A DNA stretch of 64,000 nt. It comes from Ptychodera flava (taxonomy: Eukaryota > Hemichordata > Enteropneusta > Ptychoderidae). Both the position numbers and the translations under genes were made by a program. Shown here piece after piece: positions 22,776-35,457 of this stretch (the stretch's first letter is position 1; every line of letters begins with the position of its first letter). Below the pieces are notes generated by a model, which saw only the letters and a program-made list of their open reading frames with translations, was not told the origin of the DNA and did not search any database. Location: contig NC_091944.1 in the NCBI RefSeq assembly GCF_041260155.1, positions 26,413,832 through 26,477,831 of the forward strand, in the 5' to 3' direction.

Positions 22776-25043
22776 CTACTCAAAAATGTCTGGCGAACCG
22801 TAATACATGTATCTGCACATTTCTCCAAATGCGGTATCCAGATTTCTTATGTTGTCTGGGTTAAAGTCGCTGGCTTCAGGGACATTGTTACGGAATGTTC
22901 GAAACCAAACATGAATAGTAAAGTGGCCAACTTTCCAATTGTAGTTGTTCAGAAAGAGTTTCTTCCATTCTGTGTAGGGGGGGTTGACCATGCTGTGTGG
23001 TTCAATGTGTAACAGATGTTTATGTTTCATAGCTATGGTATGCTGATTTCTCACCGACGAGCAGGCCCAGCATTTGCTATTGTACTTTTCATAACTTTTA
23101 TAGTAGATTTTCAAAAATTGTGAATGTTTGCTTGCTATTATCACTCCGTTGTTCAAAACCTTGCTTTCTGGTCTGCCGACCACGTAGTCATAGTAACGGA
23201 GTGGTTCCAGCGGCGCCACCACGAAGACGTCGGTGTCTAGGTAGACTCCTCCCCTCTCCATCAAAATCTGTAGCCTAGCAACATCAGCAGAATGCTGCGG
23301 CCATTTTGGATTTAGGATTTTATTGAAAACTTTTGTAGGTCGGCTTCTGGACTCCACATGTAAAGTTGGGATGAGTTCCTTGGCTTCAGCCCACCATTCT
23401 CCGCTAGGTTCACAGTCTGTGTAGAAATATATCTTTTCCGCTTTCATCACCCTGTGGGCACTGAGCATACTGATCAGGTGTTCAAACTTGAACGGATGAC
23501 AGGAAAACCAGATAAAATGTGCGATGTTCGGTACAACATAGTGATCCTTTGGTTTCAGGTATCCAAACTTTTCTCTCCATTTATTCGTTGCTCCTGTGAC
23601 ATTGTGTGTTTTGAGTACTTGTCCTGCAGACTAAGCAAAAATTTTAAAAAGTACGACATGAGTATTTCATTGCTCAAAGAAAACATTCTTACGCAAGGCA
23701 AGTAGATGTTAAACGATTTGATATTTCTCCATCTCTACAAGATGTATACATTTTAGAAAAGTTGTATCTCTTTAGCTTGCAGATGCGATTGTAAGTACAA
23801 GGGCCTGTGTGTTCGAGTTTTAACTTTCAACTGGGGAGACTGACTTTCAAGCACTTCTTTTCTTTTTCACAAGGATGCATATGTATTCATGCAGGGATGC
23901 AACAAAAAGTCCCATTTTGAATGCCGTCTCACTGTAACACCAGTAAAAATGTCACAACTCATGAGAAAGGTTCATTACACAGGTCGAGGCTTTGACTGCT
24001 CCTGGGTAAGAGAGAAGCAAACCGAACTTTAAAGGTATACTGTCACCTGTTCCAATTTTACCACAGTTACCATGAAAAGAGAAAATCTAACCAATCACAG
24101 ATTTTAAGCGGGTGGCCGCTTTTTAAAAACAGCGCCCTCACATGGGATTTTGAATACCAAGGAACGCCCCTTTGACCATATATGGGCATATTTAGATTAC
24201 AGGTGACTGTATACCTTTAAAGGTATACTGTCACCTGTTCCAATTTTACCACAGTTACCATGAAAAGAGAAAATCTAACCAATCACAAATTTTAAGAAGA
24301 TGGCCGCTTTTTAAAACAGCGCCCTCACATTGGCATATAGGAACGCCCCATTGACTTTAGATGCGTATAATTAGATTACAGGTGACTACCTTCCTCAAGG
24401 ACGCATTATTGCAGCTAAAGACGAAATAACACGCTACCTACTATTTGTCGAAAGCTAAATACCTCTTGTGTTCAATTTCTGCGTTTTGTTTGCCTTGGAG
24501 TGTGCGAACAACCATGATTTAATCATAGTTTCGGTTCAAAAACTTTTCCAACGAACGTTACACACGCATGTACTTACAAGGAGAGGAGTGGAGTGTGCAC
24601 GACCGGCAGGTTTTTCAGTCAAGATGGAACTAAATCCCAATGAGAATGTAATAAACTTGAAACTTTAACGCCAAAGATAAATAGATATATAAGATGGTTA
24701 CTATTTAAACGCACACACTGAAATAAGTTGGATTGCATTGCCTTCACGGACCAAGAAGGCAACACCGTGTCATACCTTTCTTTTGATTTTTAAAGTACAG
24801 TAAACTGAACACTGTGAGTACTAGTATGCCCAAGGTGTTGTGTAAGATTTCGTACGATGTCTTATTGTGCACGTCAGTTACATGTTTGGGCCGAGAGTAT
24901 GGCCGAGAGTATTAACTCACCGTATACCCGCTCCATCGAGATTTCTTCGTGGGAACATTGGAATAAACCAAAGTCATTATAAAGAGTGCCGGACATATCA
25001 GCATAACTGCATAAACACATTTTGACTTGGTCGCCACTTTCAT
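22776..25043 (-). CDS. Type II membrane DXD glycosyltransferase, copy 2 (two exons)
   Basis: Exon 1 is 25043-24921 (41 codons, donor ACG/GTGAGT). Exon 2 is 23630-22776 (284 codons plus TAG, acceptor TTTTTGCTTAG before TCTGCAGG). Both junctions are phase 0, giving 325 residues. Residues 1-8 form a basic tail and about 9-28 a hydrophobic signal anchor, followed by a stem with KKSRW. An NVT glycosylation site is at about 51-53. The catalytic domain starts with PNIAHFIWF and contains DVARLQILMERGGVYLDTD, whose DTD is the expected metal/nucleotide-sugar site. Family: Gly_transf_sug/GT32-like. Golgi location and glycan transfer are inferred; donor and acceptor are unknown. The start is the ATG conserved in frame with copy 3; an ATG further up is out of frame here. 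The 1.29-kb intron holds a MITE pair. Confidence 0.85.
24033..24216. mobile_element. TTAA MITE, copy A (intronic)
   Basis: Terminal inverted repeats AGGTATACTGTCACCTGT and ACAGGTGACTGTATACCT, flanked by TTAA (24029-24032 and 24217-24220). TTAA targets are used by piggyBac and Kolobok elements. No coding capacity. Confidence 0.8.
24221..24391. mobile_element. TTAA MITE, copy B in tandem, right end damaged
   Basis: It begins right after the TTAA that ends copy A and matches copy A along its length. The right terminal repeat has lost a few bases (ACAGGTGACTACCT) and no TTAA follows. Confidence 0.8.
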
Positions 25044-26626
25044 CTTTTCTCCGTTTGTTTTCTGCCGCCGAGATGCAACCGTCTTTGCTGTCAAACATCG
25101 GACGTGACACACGCAGTGATGGATACACTGTGCGACACTGACCAGTGACGTAACCGACACGTGAACATAATTGCGTATTGCGTAATGTACGGTATGAATG
25201 TGTATTGCTGTTCTTTTCGAACCAACCACCCGTGGTTGGGAGGACTGTGAGACAACCAATGCCAGGTACAACGGTTAATTACTTGGCCATGGGTAATGAT
25301 AGGCGTCTGTCAATAGCATGGAATTTCTTTGTGAATCAGACCTGTCTGTTCAAACTACCAGCAATATATTCGGCTTCGCCTCATTTTCTGTATCTATCCA
25401 AAACAACTTTGAATCTGGATTTAAATTGAGGTTAAGCCATAACAATGACCACTTATAACAAAGCTCTTTTTTACCGAAAACTTGTGATATCTTTTGTTCT
25501 TCTTTTGAAAATAAAAATTTTGACGTGATTTTTTTTTGCCATAAATTGTTCTTTTCCTTCACTCAAAACTAATATGCATTTTGTGCTGTTGCTACTAATT
25601 TGTCAGGTCCAGATGTTAATAAAACAGATGATGCAGGGCCTTGTATTCAAAGTATGAAGAAATGATATAAGGAAATAAAAACTTTTTGACATCCACCATA
25701 TTTCCCTAGATAAGTGTCCGGAAACGAGGAATTTTGACTGGATGGGTAATCTTCTAAACCTGAGTGACTCCCCCGTGCTATGTGAAACGAGCATTAACCC
25801 TAGCCTCTTTGTACTGTCCTAATTTCAGATGACCCTGGATTTTGACGCCCAGTCTAGCGAGAATGACACCCCCCTTTTTTACCAGCAAGAAAAATGTATA
25901 TTTCATTTCGACGGTCGAAGTGAAGCCTTGATCGCTTACAAACTATGAAATTTTGTTTAAAAAAAATAACAGTTCTGCGTGTCAATAGCCAGATTTCGTC
26001 CATTGGCGTGCGGTTTTCAGTACCGGTTTTCAGTTTTTTTACCCCGCTCCTTTAATCTCTAATTATGGAGATGTAAGGCACGGTCACTATGTGACACTCT
26101 GTTGGATCACCATTAATTCTAACCATTTGTTTCACACAACAAAGAAACAGGCCAAGAATAGCGCGCAAAGGTACAAAAAAACATGCCATGCTTCCTCTTG
26201 AAGGCTAAATTCAACTGTAACGACAGAGAATCTAGAATCGAAAGCTTCGCACTGTAGACAAAAGTCTTCATTCGTGCGAACAAAAAAGGCACAAAACAAA
26301 TGGAACTCATTGTTGTAATTCTAATTCCTCGGAGAACAATAGGGTGTGGCAACGCAGTAATCGGACGGATGAAAAAGCTTTGCGCCCAGTTACTTCCATG
26401 TCACTGCGGCCGCATCTTTTGAGCAAGTGCACAGGCAATAAGTAAATTCCACTGATTCACCATAGAGGGCGGTAATATGGTAGTACCCAAACCAAGCTAC
26501 TGGTTTGTCCCATCACAGTCCCTCCATCCACTGTGTTCCCCATCATGCGAAGGTGCAGCGGAAGATCGCTGCACAGTCTATAGTCCTGATATATATCACA
26601 AATACATGTAGTAAATCCTTTCTACA
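25044..26626. other. Gene-free stretch upstream of copy 2
   Basis: It contains the presumed promoter and 5' leader of glycosyltransferase copy 2, with no clear TATA box at a fitting distance. I recognised no other gene. Confidence 0.5.
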
Positions 26627-28740
26627 TTAAGGTGGAGGTATACTCAAAATTAAAAGTATTGTCAATTTCCTGAATTTTGCATATGTTGTGGCCTGATCAA
26701 TTATATTAACAAAAATAAACAGAAAAAAGGGGGGTTCCCGTGCTACTTTTTGAGTTAGGGGGTCGTAAAGTACCCGTAACCCATGCTTTTTCAACCACAA
26801 AGTGGCCTTTTCTCACATTTTGAAACTTTCATGAAAGAACATGCGCAAATGTTGTCAGAGAACGTTGTCATTTTTCCTATTTTTTCATATGTTGTTCTCT
26901 GATCAATTATATCAACAAATATGAACAGAAAAAGGGGGGTTCCCATGCTACTTTTTGAGTTAGGGGCTCGTAAGGCACCCTAACCCCATGCTTTTTTAAC
27001 TACTGACAGGCCTGTTTCGTATGTTTTGCTGGTTTACTAAAGATCTGGCTCAAAACCTATCAGGGAATATTGTCATTTTCTGATTTTGAATATATTGTGC
27101 TCTGAACAATTATGTCAACAAAATAAACAGAAAAAGGGGGGTCCCCGTGCTACTTTTTGAGTTAGGGGGTCCTATATTACCCTTACCCATGCTTTTTCAA
27201 CTACAAAGGGGCTTTTTCTCCCATTTTGATAATTTCAGCAAGGATCATGCTCAAAACCTATCAGGGAATATTGTCATTTTTCTGATTTTTGAATATATTG
27301 TGCTCTGAACAATTATGTCAACAAAAATAAACAGAAAAAGGGGGGTCCCCGTGCTACTTTTTGAGTTAGGGGGTCCTATATTACCCTTACCCATGCTTTT
27401 TCAACTACAAAGGGGCTTTTTCTCCCATTTTGATAATTTCAGCAAGGATCATGCTCAAAACCTGTCAGGGAATATTGTCATTTTCTGATTTTTGAATATA
27501 TTGTGCTCTGAACAATTATGTCAACAAAAATAAACAGAAAAGGGGGGTCCCCATGCTACTTTTTGAGTTAGGGGGTCCTATATTACCCCTTACCCATGCT
27601 TTTTCAACTACAAAGGGGCCTTTGTCGCCCATTTTGATAATTTCAGCAAGGATCATGCTCAAAACCTGTCAGGGAATATTGTCATTTTTCTGAATTTTGA
27701 ATATATTGTGCTCTGAACAATTATGTTAACAAAAGTAAAACAGAAAAAGGGGGGTCCCCGTGCTACTTTTTGAGTTAGGGGGTCCTATATTACCCCTTAC
27801 CCATGCTTTTTCAACTACAAAGGGGCTTTTTCTCCCATTTTGATAATTTCAGCAAGGATCATGCTCAAAACCTATCAGGGAATATTGTCATTTTTCTGAT
27901 TTTTGAATATATTGTGCTCTGAACAATTATGTCAACAAAAACAAACAGAAAAAGGGGGGTCCCCATGCTACTTTTTGAGTTAGGGGGTCCTATATTACCC
28001 CTAACCCATGCTTTTTCAACTACAAAGGGGCCTATTCCTCCAAATTTGATACTTTCAGCAAAGAACATGCTAAAAACCTGTCAGGGAATGTTGTCATTTT
28101 TCTGGTTTTTGAATATATTGTGCTCTGAACAATTATGTCAATAAAAATAAACAGAAAAAGGGGGGTTCCCAGTCTACTTTTGAAGTTAGAGGGTCCCTAA
28201 AATACCCCTACCCCATGTTTTTCCCATAGCTGTATAGGGGCCTTTTTTCACATTTGGATAATTTCAGCAAGAAATATGCTCAAAACCTGTCAGGGAATAT
28301 CGTCATTTTTCTTATTTTTGTATATAATATGCTCTGATCAATTATGTCAATAAATATCAACAGAAAAAGTGGAGTTCCCATGCTACTTTTGAAGTTTGAA
28401 GGTCCCTAAAGTACCCCTACCCCATGTTTTTTTTTAACAAAAAGGGCCTTTTTCTCACATTTTGACACTTTCAGCAAAGGAACATGCTCAAAACCTGTCA
28501 TGGAATATTGTCATTTTTCTGATTTTTGGATATATAGTTTCTTTGATCAATTATGTCAACAAAAACAAGAGGGAAAAAAGGGTTTAGCAAAGTACATGCT
28601 CAAAAATTATCAGAGAATATTGTCATTTTTCTGATTTTTGCTTATGTTGTTGCATTGGTTATATGTCAACAAATATTGAGGAAGTTTCAAGTGTTATTTT
28701 TTGATTTACAGGGTGTCCTTTACACAAGTGTAGAAAAAAG
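26627..28740. repeat. Tandem array of about 206-bp units (about 10 copies)
   Basis: Each unit contains CAGAAAAAGGGGGGTCCCC, GTGCTACTTTTTGAGTTAGG, CCCATGCTTTTTCAACTAC and TCAGGGAATATTGTCATTTT. The GGGGGT(T/C)CCC word recurs at about 26733, 26936, 27137, 27344, 27546, 27753, 27957, 28161, 28368 and in a reduced form near 28575. Central units are most alike and edge units diverged, the usual pattern of unequal exchange. The array starts next to TTAAGGTGGAGG (26627), reminiscent of a TTAA MITE end. Open frames inside are repeat products. Confidence 0.92.
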
Positions 28741-30531
28741 AGCATAAGCAGGGTTTGACTGATTGATAATGTTGCTTTATTGCTTACTTCATATATACTT
28801 ACATCATAGTATGATATCTTCTTATATAATCTATATTATATGATAAATATTTTATATCAATATTTATAAATATTATGCTGTATTTACTTATTTGCTCTGG
28901 AGTGATTAAAAGATGGAGAATGAATCACCAAGCCAACTGTGCATACACACTAAAAGTATTTCAAGATACAATAGATTGTTAAGTAAGGCATAGTTAGATG
29001 CCATAATACCAAGCATAGTATGTACAATAAATATTCTACAAAATCTTTCAGTATTGTCTCAACAGCTCTGCATGACCTGTAAATGACCTCAAAATGACTG
29101 GTTTATATGCAAATAGATATTCCAATGTGTAAAATGATTTGAAGTTATAAGAAAAATTTGTAATTTGAATACCGGAATGACTACGTTAGTGAACAGAGTG
29201 TTGACATGAGTGACATTTCCAAACCAGCTGAGGATAACATAGGACCAAAGTCTCTGAAGCTACTATAGACATTGATACAAAATTTAGTATTTCCTGACTG
29301 TATAAAATTATCTCACTAAGGTCATCCTAGGGACCTGTTAACCGAATATTTATACCAGCGGTTGACACAGCTCTGGTGTGTTCTGTAGAGAATAACTTTT
29401 TGTGACACATGTATGGATGGAGAAGGTTGATATCTTTGATAGCTCATTTCAGGATGGCCTGACAAAAAATGGTAAAATTAGCTGCAAAAATAAAAAATTG
29501 AAGATTTCATCATAATTTCAATATATCACATTAAGATAAATATCAAATCAGTAAGTACTGCGGTTCTCAAGATATTTGAGTGGACGGACGCATCTCAAAC
29601 GGACATACATACATACATACAGACTGACGCCGGACGGATACCCATCCCAATAGCTTCTATAGACTATAGTCTATAGTAGTTAAAAATGTGACAGCAATAA
29701 CTTCTAAGTAAATATCACAGATTGACAGCAAATGACACCCTATAAGCCTGCAAGAGAAAGTAGCTCAGTAGACGAGCAAAATTTCATTTGAGGCTGCTTG
29801 CTCAGCCATTCTCGTGTATGGGTGATTTTTAGTGTTTTTCATTTTGCGAAGTTTTGCAAAAATATTCAACATGTTTTGTGTTTTGCCTCAGAAGGCAAAT
29901 TCCTAACCATGACAATGGCAGAAAGTATTTGAATCCTAGTACTATAGCTTTCACTGTTTCAGATCTGGTGCAGATTTGGAAGCAGCAGCCTCAAATGCAT
30001 GATCACTGCATGCACAACACAAGTTGCGGGTACTGGATAGGTGTCCAGTTCTGCTTCAGGCACTGCACTTGCAACCCAGATTTCAAATAATCCTGGGTCT
30101 TTGAAAGCTGAAGTAATGAAACACAATCACTTGGAAACATTGAGCACTCTGCTGCGATACATATACAGCAATTTGGCATGTCAGAACTTTTTGAACATGA
30201 TAATCTTCCAAATTCTAGGGACGTCTACAGTCTTGGCTAGGCTCAGCGGTACTGTGTTTGTATTTGCGTCACTTCCGTATTTGTAAGATCACCAAAAGAG
30301 AACTTCAGGTCTTGAGGTGGGTTCTTTCAAATCGCTGTGATTGGGTGAAAAAGTGTTTATTCTAGGGTCAACGATACAGTTTTCAACAGTAATGAATTTA
30401 TTTCACCTATTATTTATACTTAAGTTTGCTAATGCAATTGAGATGGGTTTGTCATGTCAGGAGAACTTTAACAGTTAAAGTTATCAAATATCTAACACAA
30501 GTCAGCATGGAGTTTTCCATAAATTTCAAAG
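28741..30531. other. Gene-free stretch
   Basis: AT-rich. Near 29583-29680 lies a GGACGGACGC/(ACAT)n/GACGCCGGACGG tail followed by the palindrome CTATAGACTATAGTCTATAG, which looks like the end of an interspersed repeat. No exon recognised. Confidence 0.5.
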
Positions 30532-33500
30532 TTATGATGCTAGACATACAGTATTGATTCTGTGAGAGAAAAATTTACAAATATTATTGATAACTTGTTT
30601 TGATTTTGTCACCCTTTCTTTACTATTTTGATTTTTCACTTTCAACAACAATTCAATGCCTTCTCTACCTTTCCTGTGGAATGCAAGCTCTAAATGGCCC
30701 ATAGCAAGGCCACTGCTTGCAATTTTCTTACACATACATTTACTTATACACCCTTTGAGTACAAGAGTATGTAAGGTTTGCATGTTTAGGCTTGTTGCCT
30801 TTGCATGCTCTACAGACTCCCTCACAAACTCCCATGTAAATGTCAACTCATCAAAAGATGGCTGTACCTTTCAATAAGTTTTTTAAACCTTTCACATCTG
30901 CTAAAGCATCATGTGCACTGTAACTTTCTCCTACAAATTTTGAACAAGCTCAACTTGTGAGTACTTTTCACAATCAGGATATGAGGTCTTAAAGACTTTA
31001 TACAAATCAACAAAGCCAGCAATGTGTGAAGACAATTGATCAACCATATCTGTTGCTACAGCAGCATTATATAAAACTCTACAATCAAATGACTTGATGT
31101 TATGTCCAACCAGAATACAAGGTTCTGGTCCGAGAAAGTCACACAATGTCAACAATGCTTGTTTACAGGTACTGCACTGACAGGTTTTCCATTGTGTGTT
31201 AGGATTCCATTTTTCATTGCCAGACCGTCACTCTTGATGCTGGTTCACTTATTGGAATCCTAGGTATCACATACACATTCAGACACCCTTTTGGTCCAAC
31301 AGCTGCAAGCTGTGTTATGTGTGATGTTCTTGCTGAAAGAGAAAAAAAATTCATGACAAATGGCAAGATAATTTGTTTATGTTATTTTGGATTACAGTAA
31401 ATTTCAATGAAAATTTCATTTGCTGAGTCAGACTTTGCCCTGGGAGATAAGTAATAAACTGAAACTGACACTTGAGGCATTGATTGGCTTGTTGGTATGA
31501 AAATAATGTCATCTAACTATTGTCTGTAAACCATTGCTGATTTTGATAAGCAAGTCATGATCATTAAAATAATGCTGTCAGAAATTTGAATCATGGGTGA
31601 ACTTGTTCTGTTTCCAGTAAAAATTTGCTTCAGTTTAATGATTGATCATTGTGTGTACAGTTCAATAGCCTTTGTAGCCTCTAAAGGTATTGTGATGAAG
31701 TAGTGAAATGATTGCAATATCAGATTAAACAACACGTATTATCACATTGATAACAACAACACCTACCTGATCCAGTAGTCTCCAGGTCAAAATACACTAC
31801 AGGTTGATCAGTCAATTCTATTGGTTGTGGAACAGGTTCTGTAGAGAGGGAAGGTATCTCCTGTATATCTTGGGTTTCTGAATAAAAAAATAGAAACAGA
31901 TACAGATAAAATATATGGGAATGAATGATTCAGTTTTTACTTCTAATGAAACAGAATATTCACAAAATAGTACAGCCTATGGTCCATGGCTAAATGTTTT
32001 AGGTATTTGGCAAATCACAAACTTTAAGCAGACATGAACTGAGTAACTAGTTCTACAATTATGCAAATGAAAAAATTGCCATCCAGCAAATGATAGAGTA
32101 CATCAGGTCACTCAATGACTATGTGCACACTTGCAGATGAAATGGTACATGTCATACTGTAAGCATTAGGTTTTTGTGTGTTCATTTACAATATTACCAC
32201 ATCAATAAATGTCAAACTTACTACAGACCTTCATGCACATGTTTCATCAGTTTTATGCCAGTGAGTTGAAAGGTAAGTCAGTATATGCAGGGAGCCATAT
32301 CAATACAAGCATTCAACTATTAGCAATTTAGAGTCATTTTACATTGATTCTAAAATCATTCATCTACATCTATCTGAATCCAAACTTTCATTCAAATCAA
32401 TTATAAACAAGATTAAACAAGTAATTACTTTGAACAAGGTCAATTCCTGTTGTGTATGTGTCACCTTCACGGAGTTCTTGGACACTCTGTTGTAAACACT
32501 TGTTTGCCTTCAGCTTGATACGATGTTTCTTGGCACACCGGGACTGGCTCTTCATCCGTCTCTTTCTTTCTTGATTATCCAGATAGGACGCACGTGACAC
32601 ACATACTTCCCTGGAGACATGACAATCCGTTCATTACCTATGGCAAAACAATGACAAGTTTACAATGACATCAGTATAAATTTTTGAAATATTTTTGTTG
32701 TATTGTTAACTGAATGGGCTGTCTCGACTCGAGTTTGAAATTATTTATGGTCATAAGATACAATTTCTTGTATTTACCAAAATCTCACAGAATAGAAGTA
32801 ATTATACTTCATGTCCAGGGAAAGTGTGAGAATACAACTCCAAAGCCAACACTTCAGGGTACATTTGTGATAAGAAGAACTACATAAATAGCTTCCTAGA
32901 GTGGCTAGACAGATCCAAATTGATGACACTATGAAAGGAAGTAACGGTAGTCTCATTGTCCCTGAAAAATTCTATAAATATGTGCCATGACCATAAGCAA
33001 TGTGTAGATTGATGCTAACTCGATCCACATCACATGATCACTGGGCTGGTTTGAAACGATGTTTGTAATTCTGGCATAAATATAACACTTGAGTCGCATT
33101 ATGACCAGTCCAGTGTTACTGTCAGCTTATGGAAAACTAGCGTTTCTGTGCACTGACTATATTATCAAGCCATCTGTTCGCTTTGAGGTAAACGTGAGAC
33201 TTGGCACTCGCGCGCGTGCATGAAACAAAAAAAGTAAAAAATTCGTACTTACCAATTGCAAGTTTGGTATTTACATCCAAAATCGTTTTATTTGGTCCGT
33301 GTCTCAGGCCAAGGGAATAACGTTGACAAAATTACAAATGGGGTTGCAACACCTGACAAGCAGCCAGCTACCCAGTTTTTACATCCATGCCCAGACCATG
33401 ACGAGTCTCGCTGATAGTGTCAGTCATCCGTAACGCCAGGCTGCATTGCTTGCAGCCAGATAAACCATCTGCAAGGATACCAAGATCAACAATTCGCCTA

Positions 33501-33860
33501 CCATCTCTCCTCGTGGCACTGTAGGTTGTTGGCCGCCAAGGATCGTAGACTTCATCATATTCACATATGACTAATTCATATGGGTTCCGGAACCGAGTTG
33601 CACGAGCAAACATAGCATGCAATGGTCGTCAGCCGTTGTGGCCGCAGTCGACTCGACAAGAGTATCAGATTTTAAATTTTCATGACTAGAGTTTTGCCAT
33701 TTATCCTTGAGGGCCTCATAAACTCTTCTGGCTCTGTGTTGCTTTGGTAGTGAATCTACCTGTGACTTTCAGCCGACTGGCACGACCAAACGACATAGTT
33801 TCACTGATAGCGCGACGTAGTTTGATGGCTAATGGCGGTATGATACGCAGGGTCCAGTCC
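30532..33860 (-). pseudogene. DEDDh 3'-5' exonuclease gene, multi-exon, frame-broken
   Basis: Exons seen on the minus strand: A about 33860-33372, B 32610-32429, C 31877-31767, D 31332 to about 30532. B/C and C/D join in matching phase with good sites (donor GTAGGT; acceptor TTTCTCTTTCAG). Exon C ends with VVYFDLETTG (Exo I). Exon D has GHNIKSFDCRVL (Exo II) and YSAHDALADVKGL (Exo III), so all five DEDDh residues are present, then a long C-terminal part. Exon A has a GRRIVDLGILADGL...SETRHGLG block that I think resembles the N-terminus of Mutator-like transposase-domain proteins (uncertain). Exon D changes frame about four times (near 31225, 31162, 30935, 30873), mostly by homopolymers, and A at least once. 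It is either a decaying gene or one hit by assembly indels. Substrate unknown. Confidence 0.7.
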
Positions 33861-34252
33861 ATTTACGGTACCTTCTTAAATCGATCACATCGATGCCAAT
33901 ATCATGAAAATTTACAATATTTTATCGTCACATAATTAATTTGATCATTCATAACAAACCATCATCAAGTTAATACGTTACCTTCATTTATGCGTAACAC
34001 AGCCTAAATTTAAGATGTCGCAAATAATCTCCTTTTGCGATATTTAGCTCACTCTGTTACGACATAAATATTGCGCAACACCTGCGCAGACGTTGATTTT
34101 CGTACATAGTCCCCGTCCTTAAGAATGTGCTGGACCTTTTCTGCCATTGACCTTTAGAGCTTTCACAAGTTATGGCAGAATTGGCCGGAGAAAATATGGG
34201 ATAGTAAGACGCATGTTTCCTTGATATGAGAGCGCAGTGCACACAGGCAATA

Positions 34253-34317
<65 letters not shown>

Positions 34318-34322
34318 GAGAG

Positions 34323-34396
<74 letters not shown>

Positions 34397-35294
34397 CAGA
34401 TAGATAACAATATTTATAGCGCCTAGTATCCATCAGGGATGCTCACTGGCGCTTAACAGAATTAATCACAATAAGCTCTCTTCAATAGGTAGGTTGGAAC
34501 ACAGGAAACTTCGTCTGGAAGTTGGTTCCATAGAAGAGGAACTTTAATAATTACTTCTCTCAGTGTTTGCAGTAATTTTTGTTCCACGAATCAGGCAGTA
34601 TATTTCTCGGTCTGCTTCTTACACCATTTTTAAATACCCAGTATTTGCTCTGCAATGGCGGCATACGGATGTGTGGCATGCGCTGTTCTTTTTGACGACT
34701 GAATTCAAGTCCGGACCTGAATTTGATTATCAACAGTAATAATGCAAGACCTATTAGTACAGTCGATGTTACTAAGTGTACTTCGGTTCTTCAATGCGTG
34801 CAATAGCATGAGGTTGATCTTTGTGACTGTGCCCTCATTGCTGACACATGAAAAAAATCCTGAAAAGATATTGTAAGAAGTAAATTTGTTGGGTCTTTAA
34901 TTATGAATACGTTGCAATTAGCATTATTTGGTTGGCAACACAGTCAATTTGTCGTATATATATTTACAATCTAATGACAGCGATCGGATCTAAAGTATAG
35001 ATTTGCCTTCCACTCCTGCAAAGTGGCTTGAGCATTTCAACTGACGATGGGCTGCCGCTAGGTTGAAGATAGAAACAAGATGGAACCCAACCTGGCTTGA
35101 TTGGTTCCTAGACAAATCCAAACTCAAGATGGAATAATGTGTGCTACCATACTGAGTCTACAACGTATTTGACGCACTTCTGGACTATGAAGTGAATTGC
35201 GAATGGAGAGACGATAAGATGGGAAAATAGTGACAGTGAGATAATCATCAACTTGATTAACAAGTTCATACAATAGCACGCAGTATTTGTGCAG
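33861..35294. other. Gene-free stretch with GATA microsatellite
   Basis: Apart from the GATA repeat (34253-34395), I see only unremarkable non-coding DNA. The part just past the microsatellite looks like an interspersed-repeat tail (TATTTATAGCGCC). Confidence 0.5.
34253..34395. repeat. (GATA)n microsatellite
   Basis: About 35 tetranucleotide units with one GAGA interruption near 34315. Frames read through it as YLSIYLSI on the minus strand and are not coding. Confidence 0.97.
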
Positions 35295-35457
35295 TTAAGG
35301 TAGAATGCATCTCGGGGACAGACATTCGGACTCTCAAACTTTTACAATTCTCTTCTGATATACCACATGTGGGGGTTCATTTTAAAGCTCTTGGTGAAAG
35401 AAAACTTTTCACAGGCTTAGTTTTTCGAAATTCGAAAATTTTTATTTTTCTCCATAG

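Larger units (their letters stand above)
20326..23670. repeat. Segmental duplication, block 2
   Basis: Direct-orientation partner of 11057-15215, with tRNA-Ala (21518-21589) and the glycosyltransferase exon (22776-23630). It lacks the 246-bp MITE of block 1. Confidence 0.85.

Noticed and set aside
25044-25271. Longer N-terminus for glycosyltransferase copy 2
   Set aside because: The frame is open upstream, but the matching upstream ATG of copy 3 is out of frame here. Only the ATG just before the hydrophobic anchor is conserved.
27865-28144. Small proteins within the 206-bp array
   Set aside because: Frames follow the repeat, differ between units and have no family.
34057-34433. Open frames over the GATA repeat
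   Set aside because: YLSI runs are microsatellite translation.
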